64,000 nucleotides of DNA from Telmatactis stephensoni (taxonomy: Eukaryota; Cnidaria; Anthozoa; Actiniaria; Isophelliidae): assembly GCA_029948255.1 (NCBI GenBank), contig JALIZF010001907.1, positions 62,001 to 126,000 of the forward strand, read 5' to 3'. Numbering within the stretch: position 1 is the stretch's first letter; each line of letters opens with the position of its first letter. Below are positions 12,520 through 21,978 of the stretch, in pieces. The notes under the pieces were generated by a model. The model worked only from the letters and a program-made list of their open reading frames with translations, was not told the origin of the DNA and made no database searches. The position numbers and the translations under genes are program-made.

Positions 12520-12720
12520 TTATGTGTACTATAAACACGTTTGTAACAAACACCTTTATTGTAAACTAAAGGGAATTTGTACAAATAAACTCGAAGCAAA
12601 GTAAGAATATAACTGCATAATAAAAGATTCTGGGTTTTAGAAGTGAATAAAGTGGTTTTAAATCCTCGAGAAAATGAACACGGTTTACGATTACTCGGCT
12701 GTCACAGACGCTTTGTGGCC
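12520..12720. repeat. Diverged dispersed repeat related to 34980-35170
   Basis: Shared landmarks with the 35-kb region in the same order are AAGGGAATTTG followed by ACAAA, then GCAAA and ATAACT, then a GTTTTA stretch and TAAATCCTCG. Similarity is patchy, so this is an old copy. Function unknown. Confidence 0.45.
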
Positions 12721-13027
12721 GGTGAACAGCGGCTCGGTCTCAAATTCAGTAGTATAACATGGTGCGCGAGTACGATTTTGGACGCAACATTGTTGCGGCA
12801 ACACGCTGCAGGTGTTTGAACGAGCTTCAAAAACTCACAAGGTTTTTGCTATCAATTTCTTGCAGCCATGCATGTTGCAAATACACCTTAGACCCAATGC
12901 ACGGGCCAAAACATAGAACGCTCTGAATTAAATGATAATGTTGCACTACACAAACGTTTGACAATTTTGCGAACAAAGTTATTCAGTGTAGCATTATTTA
13001 AGTGAGGCATTACGTCACATCACGTGA

Positions 13028-13070
13028 CTGAGACATGTCACGTGATGTCACGTCACGTGATGTGTCTCAG
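13028..13070. repeat. 43-bp imperfect palindrome with CACGTG cores
   Basis: CTGAGACA at the left mirrors TGTCTCAG at the right, with TCACGTGATG repeated between them. Together with 13021 there are three CACGTG (E-box) hexamers in 40 bp. It could be a small hairpin element or a cluster of bHLH-type sites. The sequence alone does not decide. Confidence 0.6.
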
Positions 13071-13084
13071 TTTACCTGTTATGC

Positions 13085-13260
13085 TCTCTCGTGTTAGAGC
13101 TTGTAATCAGAGCAGCTGGAAGTTACAGCTATCTATTTTAGTAATACATAAATGCATTCATTATGGTATGGTGATTTGAACATACTTGTCTTGTATAAAG
13201 ACAAGGTGTACCCTTAAAGGAATAAATCTGCCATTTCATGTCCTTTATAATTGAATCCTT
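13085..13260 (+). repeat. Outlying diverged copy of the 10.8-12.0 kb satellite unit
   Basis: The order AATCAGAGCAG, TTACAGCTATC, TTTTAGTAATACATAAATGC, CTTGT, AAAGGAATAAATCTGCC matches the satellite unit 1 kb upstream with many substitutions. Confidence 0.6.
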
Positions 13261-14031
13261 GGACAATCTGGATGTAGTCGGCACATTGGAACGCTCTACG
13301 TGGGTCATCAGTGTAATTACAGCGGGCAAATTAACTCATAATTACTGAGTACTATAAATTAAGAATTATTGCGGACGAGCTGGCGGTCGCTTGCTGACAA
13401 TACAAGGTAAAAGTGGTGAAGTAGCGGCAGAATTCAAACGCTTTTTCGTGAGTAACATCCTAGCTTAATCCGTTTTACTGTTTCTTTATTGTCATTGTTT
13501 TCTGCGCAATTTTAATCAAATTACTTCAACTACGGCAGATTGAATTCAAAAGTTATTTTTTAGTCATTTCCTTTACTGTTTTGTTCGCATTGTTTTTGTG
13601 TAATTTTTACTAACATATTGCTTCAAATGTGGTAGAATCAGAGATTTTGTTTCTAAGGCATTTCTTTTCGTCAGTTCTCTTTATTTCTATGATTTTTTAA
13701 GTGTTTGGATGAATTTCCTATCCTTAATACACATCTGTACTTGAATTTAACTTGAATGAAAAACACACTTTCATGCTATTTACTTAAATTCTATTTTCTA
13801 ATCTCTCAGTAAATATCCTTTAATTTAAAGCTTTTTAAAATATCAACAAAGATAAACTAGAACTTAATGGGTGAATTAAGAGTTTATCTCGGTAAAGACT
13901 TAACAGATGATCTAGAAAAAAAAATATCAAAAAATAATAATTGCGCTGATATGGCAAAAATCTACGTTTCAAGATCTATTGACGGTGCTTTTTTGATAAC
14001 GTATTATTGTTATTATTATTATTATTATTAT
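13261..14031. other. Intergenic, no gene seen
   Basis: AT-rich, ending in an (ATT)n run at about 14002-14031 into which the next MITE is inserted. Confidence 0.45.
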
Positions 14032-14180
14032 TAGAGTGGTTTTCGTATGAGTGGGAACACTGTACGGTTACGATACGATACGATTACAGCAGGAATTTCG
14101 AATGTTTTTATAGAAACTATGATACTGGTACAGTTACGATACAGTACGGTAAGTTTCCCACTCATACGAAAACGACTCTA
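14032..14180. mobile_element. TAGAG-type MITE, copy B
   Basis: Nearly the same as copy A: TAGAGTGGTTTTCGTATGAG at the left, GACTCTA at the right, and the same GCAGGAATTTCGAATGTTTT middle. It sits at the end of an (ATT)n run. The close match between copies A and B, 1.7 kb apart, suggests recent amplification. Confidence 0.85.
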
Positions 14181-16085
14181 TTATAGCACAAACCTACGTG
14201 TAAAGATCTATTTACGAGCCTTCCCACTCTGCTAGCTGTACGCGGTAATCTGCTCCTTAGCAAAATCGAGACTTTTTGAATGGATGAAGATAACGCAAAA
14301 CTTGTAGCGAGGGAGGAAGAATTTTCATTCAAGTTTTTGATAACGACGACGACGACGATGATGATCACTTTTCTAATATAGAAAATAGTCATCAAAAAAA
14401 GATATTTTTACAGTTTCCTCTCTTTTGAATGATAAGTTAATCTTTCAAAAATTTACAAATGGAATTAATACGAACAAAAATCTAATTATCCGATGGATTT
14501 CAATACAAACACGGCATAATTCTATTTGTATACGTGACCAACAAAGTGCCACATTATTTAATTGCTTGACTATCTTTTTTAACATCTTGTCATCTTGTCC
14601 AAGTCCTTGATGATCAAAATCCTTTTCGACATTTTCTTGGTGTTAATTATTATTATTATTATGGGCTAGAAGCGCTAATGTGAACAGAATTCGCGATCTC
14701 GCGTGATCACGATTTATCCGTATTGCTCGGATTTCTTCGAAACGTGAGTATTGTGAGTGTTCCTTGAAGTTTCATTACGCTTTGAAATTTGTTTTAAAAA
14801 GAAATTCAAGAAAAAGCGCGCGGAAAAAGATCCGTTTTTCACTGGCAGCACAACCCAACCCAAGTCAGACAGAAGCGTTGGCACAATTGATTCTTAAACG
14901 AAAGAGAACAAAATTCCTTCTTCCTTGTTCAGCCGCAAATCAAATGTTTAAGTTTGCGACAATCAAGCCCGATAAATATATGTGTAGCAAAATCAGTTTC
15001 GTGTCCGCACGAAATAACTTACTACTTTATATGACAATATTTTGAAAACGAGTTTAATTATTAAGCTTTCACCGAAAGAGAAATGCCATATACATCATAG
15101 TTATATAGACGAAGCATCGAGCGTTGGCCGACGCGTGCTTTTTCCAATCTCTATAACAAAAAGTATACATGATAGCAAAAACTAAGAAAATCGATGAAGC
15201 CCTATCCATTTTTTTACACAATTCATAACCGATAACAATAGAAGAACATTTGCATACTGTGCTTATAAATAGTTAAAATTAGAGAACGAAAAGTGTAAAG
15301 TGGTATTATTAGCTAGTAGGTGGGCTCAATGTATTTTCAAAACAGCAGTTGTGTATTCAAATGATCATTTTCCTCTGAAAAAAATCTCTTTCATTCCAAA
15401 TTATGTAACTTCTTTTTATTCAAATTATAATTAGCTAAGATTGATAACCTCTAAAATGATGTTTAATTAAAACTGCAACGTTTAAATCAAAATTGAATAA
15501 GCTAAAACTATAAAGGGATTTGTTGAGTGTTTTAATAACAACAGCCGAATTGTAAGTCGAATTCTTGATTCATAATACTGTCGTCCTAGTACACCATGTT
15601 ATGACATTTTCGATATAGAGCTGTTTCTATGACAACAAAACTAATCTGTTTGTCAGTTGCCGCTTCCCAAGAGTCAGCACAATTAGAAGTGTAAAGTTTT
15701 CCAGAATGGAAAAGAATTGTTTTGAGACAGGAGAAAAGATCATTAGCGCTAAAGTACTTCGGATATTGAGCTCGTGTTCCCCATCTTAATGAAACTCCTC
15801 GATAAAAACAATTAAGACTAAATGATACTAAAGTTTTCAATACCTTTTTACGACGTTGAGGATTTTTTACAAGTGCCTTAGTCTGCAAAATTAATCTCTC
15901 TAACTGAAGTGTTCATTGAGTTTATTTTAAGTGACACCAATATACGACCAATTTAAAGTGCTTATTGAAAAACAGGTGCGGACAATATGTTACTAATTAC
16001 CTCGGAATCTAATTAAAATTTCAGTAATAGACAGAGAAAATAGTTTTTGCAAGGTATTGAATGAAAAGTGATTCTTTGTATTTCA
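14181..16085. other. Intergenic, no gene seen
   Basis: Contains short trinucleotide runs at about 14345-14365 and 14645-14662. Several 60-100 codon frames exist, but none shows a domain, signal peptide or splice context that I would defend. Confidence 0.4.
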
Positions 16086-16290
16086 GGAAACCTTTACGTC
16101 AAGGGAACCGGAGATTAGAATTTGACATAAAGCCGGAAAATAGAACTTCAAAGTTTGTTTAGGTGGTGGAGAAAGGAATTACTGTTTCAAACATCGTAAT
16201 CAGAATCAATATCACTTGAGGGCAAGCTCCACGTGTGAAGAAAATCCTCATTTGGTTTTGAGGGGAAGAACTGAAACGACGTCGCAAAAC

Positions 16291-17364
16291 ATGCATAACA
16301 ATTGTTCATCAGTAAACTACACTTGTCTTCCAGTGTCTACAGCCGAAGAGGGTGAAACGTTAACCTTCAAAATCGTGAAATTATGTCTATATGCTTTAAT
16401 ATTCATCATAAGTGTTGTTGGAAACGCACTTGTGTGTATTGTAATCGCAAGACGACGTCGCATGAGGACTGTCACTAACTACTTCATCTTAAACCTCGCC
16501 ATTGCTGACCTGGCCATAACTTGTATTTGTATTCCATTTGACATCCCAGTCCAGGAAAATGGTTATAAATGGCCTTACGGTCCATTTATGTGTAGAATTC
16601 TATACCCTTTACAAACAATGTGTACTTTTGCGTCCATTTTTACTTTAACGGCAGTAAGTCTGAATAGATTTTGGGCCATAGTTTATCCTCTTCGTCGACA
16701 AATGACCAAAGGGAACGCTACGCTTGTGATTTGTCTAATATGGATGATCTCGCTTGTACTGACAGTACCCTACGTACTTGTATTGGGACTAAAGGGTTTA
16801 TTCTGCGAGGAATCATGGCCTTCTAACGAACACAGAAAAGCTTACACACTGTGCATCTTCGTTTTCCAGTATCTTCTCCCACTATTTGTCATTGGCGTAG
16901 CGTATGTAAAAATTGGCATCGAGTTGAAAAAATGTATCGGTCCGCATCAAACAAACGCAGCACTATACCGAGCGCAACAAGAAGACGCTTCTAAAGTCGT
17001 ACGGATGTTAATTATTGTTACGGTTTTGTTTGCGCTATGTGTTCTCCCGAACAATATCGTATGGATTTGGTTGGACTTTGGAAATGGGGAATCGTACGCG
17101 CATTTCTGGGACTTGGTGGCAGTGACTAACATTATACTCTTTGCCAACAGTGCAACTAATCCTGTGGCATATACCATCTGCCATGAAAGGTTTCGCGAGG
17201 AATTCAAGCTGTATTTTACATGTGACAAAAGGGTCTTCCATAGTATGCAAACAACGACACGATTTACTCACTTCAAGAGTTTCAGAAACGGGACTGTTGA
17301 AAAGAGTACGCCGTCGACTCCTGAAGAAATTCTCTTAATTTTCTCTAAAGAGACCGTTTTATGA
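16291..17364 (+). CDS. Rhodopsin-class (class A) GPCR, neuropeptide-receptor-like
   Basis: Single-exon receptor of 357 residues counted from the ATG at 16291; the frame is open 75 bases further upstream, but only to a TTG codon. The N-terminus has two N-glycosylation sequons (near residues 4 and 9). Seven hydrophobic segments follow, with GN in TM1, LAIADL in TM2, WPYGPFMC before TM3, a Cys in the second outer loop able to bond the TM3 Cys, LLP in TM5 and NPVAY in TM7. The DRY box reads NRF and the TM6 CWxP motif reads CVLP, both unusual. The motifs resemble receptors for amidated peptides (NPY/RFamide, galanin, orexin groups); the ligand is not predictable. A splice acceptor TTGTATTTCAG at 16075-16085 suggests a 5' UTR exon upstream. 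Coupling to G proteins at the plasma membrane is the family role. Confidence 0.93.
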   Translation: MHNNCSSVNYTCLPVSTAEEGETLTFKIVKLCLYALIFIISVVGNALVCIVIARRRRMRTVTNYFILNLAIADLAITCICIPFDIPVQENGYKWPYGPFMCRILYPLQTMCTFASIFTLTAVSLNRFWAIVYPLRRQMTKGNATLVICLIWMISLVLTVPYVLVLGLKGLFCEESWPSNEHRKAYTLCIFVFQYLLPLFVIGVAYVKIGIELKKCIGPHQTNAALYRAQQEDASKVVRMLIIVTVLFALCVLPNNIVWIWLDFGNGESYAHFWDLVAVTNIILFANSATNPVAYTICHERFREEFKLYFTCDKRVFHSMQTTTRFTHFKSFRNGTVEKSTPSTPEEILLIFSKETVL

Positions 17365-17626
17365 CTGAGAATCGAGGAACAATTATCTTCTAAGCCTGTT
17401 TTTTCTTTATCTAGATGTGCGATGGTCTGCATACAATTTTTGAGGGATAGAAACACTGCCTCAGTTCATGGAAAATGCGATGATCCCACACGGGTCACAG
17501 TTCATCCTCTTACGATCTCGGTTTATGCACTCAAGATTATTTGGCAACCAGACTTATGAATAATGAGGAAAATTGCGGTAATGATAGTCTGGGAATGGAA
17601 TTAAGGTGACTAAGGCGATGTTACAC
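17365..17626. other. Downstream flank of the GPCR
   Basis: No second gene seen. It probably contains the 3' UTR of the receptor, but I see no clear AATAAA in it. Confidence 0.35.
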
Positions 17627-17802
17627 GCTCACACTTTTATCTGAAAGTCGTGTCGATTGACTGAAATTTCGTCCTGAAACATTTCGCGAAACAAGTTTCT
17701 GTTGTACGAGTAGAAAGCAGTTCTTACTTTTCATGAAACTGTAATTCTCGCAATGAAGATCGACTCAAGCTTCAGATAAAAGGTTCCAGCGTGTAGTAAG
17801 AT
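17627..17802. mobile_element. MITE with imperfect TIRs, mate of the repeat at 1-245
   Basis: The left arm runs GTTACACGCT, ACTTTTATCTGAAAG, GTGTCGAT. The right arm, read in reverse, runs CTACACGCTGGAACC, TTTTATCTGAAGC, GAGTCGATC. The middle matches the repeat at the window's left edge in the opposite orientation. Confidence 0.65.
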
Positions 17803-18162
17803 AAGGTAAATAAGATAAATCTTAGGCCGGGTCTCAGTAATGGTTGTAGAGCAATCATCTTATCTTAAATCGTCTTGAATTCTGACGCGCGCCCAGGAAG
17901 AAAGGTCGGAAGGAAAAAGACGAAGAAAGTCTTATGTACCTTAATTTCTATCCGGCTTTTAATTGGAACTGAATTATCAATCCCCCACGAAAATGATCAA
18001 AAACAATTAACTTTTCCATCAGAGATTTGTCTATTCAATTGTAATGGATTGTAATATGTTAGGGGGAATATAAAAATGGGGAAACATGTTATTTGTTTCT
18101 GTTTCAACTGTGGAAGCCAGAAGGTTTTTTCAATTTCTTCCTCCATTACAGATGGTCGAATC

Positions 18163-18432
18163 TTTAAGCCGGCGATACACGCTGCAATCTTTACTCGCGC
18201 TTGCAATGCAATTTTAGGGAATTTATTGCGAGAGCGAAATTGCCGAGTGTATCAAAAAAATTGTTGCAGAAAGTTCACGTTTGAACTTTTGTCTGCAACA
18301 TCAGTTTAAACATTGCATGCTCTTACTGAATGTTGCAGAGTGATGATAGACGCTGCAATTTTTCTCTGCAACAAAATCTAAAATTGGGTTTCAAGTGCGA
18401 GAAAAAATTGCAGTGTGTATCGCCGGCTTTAA
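18163..18432. mobile_element. TTAA-flanked MITE (GCCGGCGATACACGCTGCAA)
   Basis: The left end GCCGGCGATACACGCTGCAAT follows TTTAA at 18163-18167. The right end ATTGCAGTGTGTATCGCCGGC is followed by TTTAA at 18428-18432. TIRs match at 20 of 21 bases. A diverged partial copy with TGTTGCAGAGTG, TGATAGACGCTGCAATTTTT and AAAATTGC occurs at 53695-53850. Confidence 0.85.
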
Positions 18433-18727
18433 GGCCAACTTCTAGCAACCAGTGTATAGTCAGTAGTTTGTTCCCTACATTCTACAAGACTATTTTATGT
18501 ACAAAAATAAAAGATTACAACACTCAACTTGTAGTATCAATCATTATTCACCTTTTAAAAGAGGTATTAAGTGGATAAGTGGAATAATAAATTCTTCAGA
18601 AGGTCAAGAGAGAAAAGTCAAGAGAGAGAAGTTTCATTTGGTTACTAAAATTGCTAGACGCAACGAAGAGCATTTGACCTAAGGACGATTTCTTGTAAGG
18701 GAACCTTTTGACAACCAGTAGAACTGC

Positions 18728-19323
18728 GTGAGAAAAGACAAGCACAGCTAATGAGCAGTACATTACTGAGTCTGCGTATGTTGTTTGTGCTTATGTCACT
18801 AGTGAAAAGACAAGCACTGCTAATGAGCAGTACATTACTGAGTCTGCGTATGTTGTTTGTGCTTATGTCACTAGTGAAAAGACAAGCACTGCTAATGAGC
18901 AGTACATTACTGAGTCTGCGTATATTGCTTGTGCTTATGCTTATGTCACTATCGTGAAAAGACAAGCACTGCTAATGAGCAGTACATTACTGAGTCTGCG
19001 TATGTTGCTTGTGCTTATGCTTATGTCACTAGTGAAAAGACAAGCACTGCTAATGAGCAGTACATTACTGAGTCCATGTATGTTGCTTGTGCTTATGCCT
19101 ATGCCACTAGTGAAAAGACAAGCACTGCTAATGAGCAGTACATTACTGAGTCTGTGTATGTTGCTTGTGCTTGTGCTTATGTCACTATAGCTAGTGAAAG
19201 GACAAGCACTGCTAATGAGCAGTACATTACTGAGTCTGTGTATGTTGCTTGTGCTTGTGCTTATGTCACTAGTGAAAGGACAAGCAGTGCAGTGCATAAC
19301 TGAGTCTGTGTATGTTGCTTGTG
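18728..19323 (+). repeat. Minisatellite, 8 units of 72-84 bp
   Basis: Units begin with GTGAAAAGACAAGCACTGC at 18728, 18802, 18874, 18954, 19032, 19110, 19194 and 19272. They continue through AATGAGCAGTACATTACTGA, GTCTGYGTATGTTGCTTG and one or two GCTTAT hexamers. Length changes are mostly in multiples of six through the hexamer, so long frames stay open on both strands. The translated repeat is an artefact of period. Two further units lie in IWS1 intron 1 at 42280-42435. Confidence 0.92.
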
Positions 19324-20021
19324 TAATAAAGTATATAACGAAAACGGACTGGCGATTTTTAATTCCACGAACACGTGCGTTTTCCAGAATGTTCGTCAAC
19401 GTTGTTGTAGCTGTCATCTGTTCAGTATAAATCTTTTAGCCACTTCGCTTCCAACAAGATGCCAAAATGAACTACTCATTAAAAAATATAGCTAGTTTCA
19501 CAAATACTGGCATTTTCAAAATTACTAAACATAAAAGCTGAGACCGAAATGGCCATCGGGTACCTAGTGATAATTAGTTTTCATGTTTTATAAACATAAT
19601 TCAAAATCTTCTCTTTTTGCAATGCACTATAACCATTAAGTTCCAAAATAATAAACATAAAAACCCGTTAGGTGATATTGCAAGAAGGAAAAGCCCGATG
19701 GCTTCAAAATTAGAAGATTGGGAATCGATAAGATTTGTATATACCACTAGACAGACTAGAGCTATGGAGCTGAGCGCGATGTGCGAAATCTCAAAAATTG
19801 CATTTGTGATCTCCTGCGCTAAACTGAAGAATTTTCTCCGATAATTCTGGCCTTCGTGTTGGTCATGTACCCAACATGAAAAAGCTTTTCAAACCATTTC
19901 AATAAACTTGCATGGGAAAGTCATTTCCACAGTCGTCAGGGTGCGCGGGTCGGGAGGGGGAACAATCAGTGCTGGCATATTTTGAGGCAATCGTACAGCT
20001 ATTCATCGTGATTACTGGATA
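19324..20021. other. Intergenic, no gene seen
   Basis: Short frames only. Confidence 0.4.
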
Positions 20022-20029
20022 CGATAGCG

Positions 20030-20105
20030 TAGCCTGTGTACAGCCGTTTTTCCCCGTAGGGGGGGTGGGGGGTGGGAAATTAAACGGCTGTACACATGCA
20101 GGCTA
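20030..20105. mobile_element. 76-bp hairpin MITE with 8-bp target duplication
   Basis: TAGCCTGTGTACAGCCGTTT at the left mirrors AAACGGCTGTACACATGCAGGCTA at the right, around a G-rich loop. CGATAGCG is duplicated exactly at 20022-20029 and 20106-20113. An 8-bp duplication fits hAT-like insertion; the class is inference. Confidence 0.9.
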
Positions 20106-20334
20106 CGATAGCGCTAGACGTGTTTGTTTTGCATGGTCGAAATTTTTATGGTACAAAAATAACCTAACCATTCGTTCTGAAGTAAGTACCTCACAACTTC
20201 AACAAATTCCTCATTAAGAGGGTCATCAAGGACAAATACATTGTATAAATTCACGAGAATTTATTACAAAAATACTCGGTGATGTATAGATAAACGAAAT
20301 AGTTTATGAGTTATGAAAGATGATAACCTCCCTA

Positions 20335-20525
20335 AGGTTATACGTACATACGTACGTTTGACGCGTTAGAAAACGTAAATATACGTAGGTACGTATTTAC
20401 GTATGTATTTACGTATGTACGTGCGTGTGTTTGACGCGTTAGAAAACATAAATATACGTAGGTACGTATGTACGTATTTACGTATGTACGTGCGTGCGTT
20501 TGTCGCGTTAGAAAAACGTAAATCT
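20335..20525 (+). repeat. ACGT-rich tandem repeat, ~85-bp unit, ~2.3 copies
   Basis: The block TTGACGCGTTAGAAAACGTA, then AATATACGTAGGTACGTA and (TTTACGTATG)n occurs near 20357, 20430 and 20500. It is rich in short ACGTA palindromes. The encoded peptides (YVRTYVRK-like) are artefacts. Confidence 0.8.
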
Positions 20526-21157
20526 CCCGGCGGCAAGATATCACCCTCAGCCTCGACGGCCATAAAAACACCCGTGAGGAGGATTACCGTCGGCGAAAAG
20601 TGAAAGGAAATGAAGATGGTGGTAGATACCTGAAAGTTTTAATTGTAAAATAATGGCTGGATGAAATAAAGAACCGGAACGCCTTTGGGTAGGCATATAC
20701 GAGTGCGATTATGATTTGTGTTTCTGCTTTTTTCAAATACGAGTAGCCCAAAGAAATAGTACTCACATGGTCTAGCAAAAACAAATTGCTTTCTGTAAAG
20801 GGCAGAGGAAAGGTTTTCCGATTGGGTTCTGATAATGTAGGCAAACGGTTTGAAGGGTTGGCACTAGACTTTCATAAATGCCTATTGAGCGGAATTCCTC
20901 CGCTGACCCGAGAATTCCCCACCTGCAAATAACTGACCTGAAAATTCTTCTGAAACTTCCTTGTTATCTGAAAATTCCTCGTGATCTGAAAATTCCTCCT
21001 CCCTTGCAAATTCCTCCCGAAAGCTGAAAATTTCTCCCTAGTCAAATCACCTTCAAAGTGCATGGGCTTCCTGTGGTATTTAGCAAATTTTGAAATAAAG
21101 ATGAAATAAATTGCTGGAAGGTTTGTTTTTAAAAATGCTTGATATGATAAGCTTAGA
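20526..21157. other. Intergenic, no gene seen
   Basis: Contains a short direct-repeat patch at about 20935-21030 built on CTGAAAATTCCTC. No gene recognised. Confidence 0.45.
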
Positions 21158-21435
21158 CAAGAGACCATAATACTAAGAGAGCGAAGCTCAGTATTGATGT
21201 CTGTGCCATGTTCGTGGCGGCTAAGGCTATTTTTAGTAACTTCGCCATCGCGCGCGCAAGGCTCTTAGACAATAGAATTCAAACGGTCCCGTCCGCGCGC
21301 ACGTCAAAAATCAAATTCTATTGGTGGAGGGACTTGCGCGCGCGATGGCGAAGTTACTAAAAATAGCCTTAGCCGCCACGAACATGGCACAGACATCAAT
21401 ACTGAGCTTCGCTCTCTTAGTATTATGGTCTCTTG
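21158..21435. mobile_element. 278-bp element with ~105-bp near-perfect inverted arms
   Basis: Bases 21158-21263 (start CAAGAGACCATAATACTAAG) are mirrored by 21331-21435 (end CTTAGTATTATGGTCTCTTG). GCTTAGA is directly repeated outside both ends (21151-21157 and 21436-21442). The arms contain CGCGCGCG. Folded, it gives a very stable hairpin. No coding capacity. Confidence 0.9.
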
Positions 21436-21978
21436 GCTTAGACCTATATTTCTGATATTCATTCAGATTTACAGTGATCAATAATATGGAATTATACAAA
21501 GCACATTGCAGTTCACTCAATCTGTTTAGAAAATTAAAAATCTTGATGCTCTCGAGATCCTTATGAAAAGAAACTTTACCACTATCTTGTCCTTTAGACT
21601 TTAAGCTGCAAAACATTTTAAATTAAATTCTTTAATCTTCATAATTAGCCCTTTTAGTTCAGTTCTCGTGTAATTGTTTCAGTCGGCCCACCTCAGTTTT
21701 CCTTATTTGAAATCAGAACATGTAGCTTATGGCAAAAAGTTGCGACAAATGGAGCACGGATCTACCGGAAGAACCAAAAAAAGCAGGAAAAATGGATTAC
21801 CACAATCGGCATTTCTCTGTTCGACTAGCTCCTCCTCTTATACTGTACAGGCATTCTCATAAAAGCCATCATTTATACAAATGATTGGACAGCAGCAGTA
21901 GTGACGAACTGCAGCATTTTCGTGCTCTTGGTTGCCTGTGAAATCCACAGCAGGTAGATGGACTCTCCTGGACTTTTA
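21436..21978. other. Intergenic, 3' flank of the coiled-coil gene
   Basis: Probably includes the 3' UTR of the minus-strand gene ending at 21979. Nothing else recognised. Confidence 0.4.

Noticed and set aside
16216..16290. N-terminal extension of the GPCR
   Set aside because: The upstream part starts at TTG and lacks an ATG. The ATG at 16291 is followed by a normal glycosylated receptor N-terminus.
18929..19417. 124- and 158-codon frames with TSTANEQYITES-type repeats
   Set aside because: The tandem repeat changes length mostly in multiples of three, so frames stay open on both strands. No independent start, splice context or homologous domain.
20338..20603. YVRTYVRK-type repeat ORFs
   Set aside because: Derived from the ACGT-rich tandem repeat.
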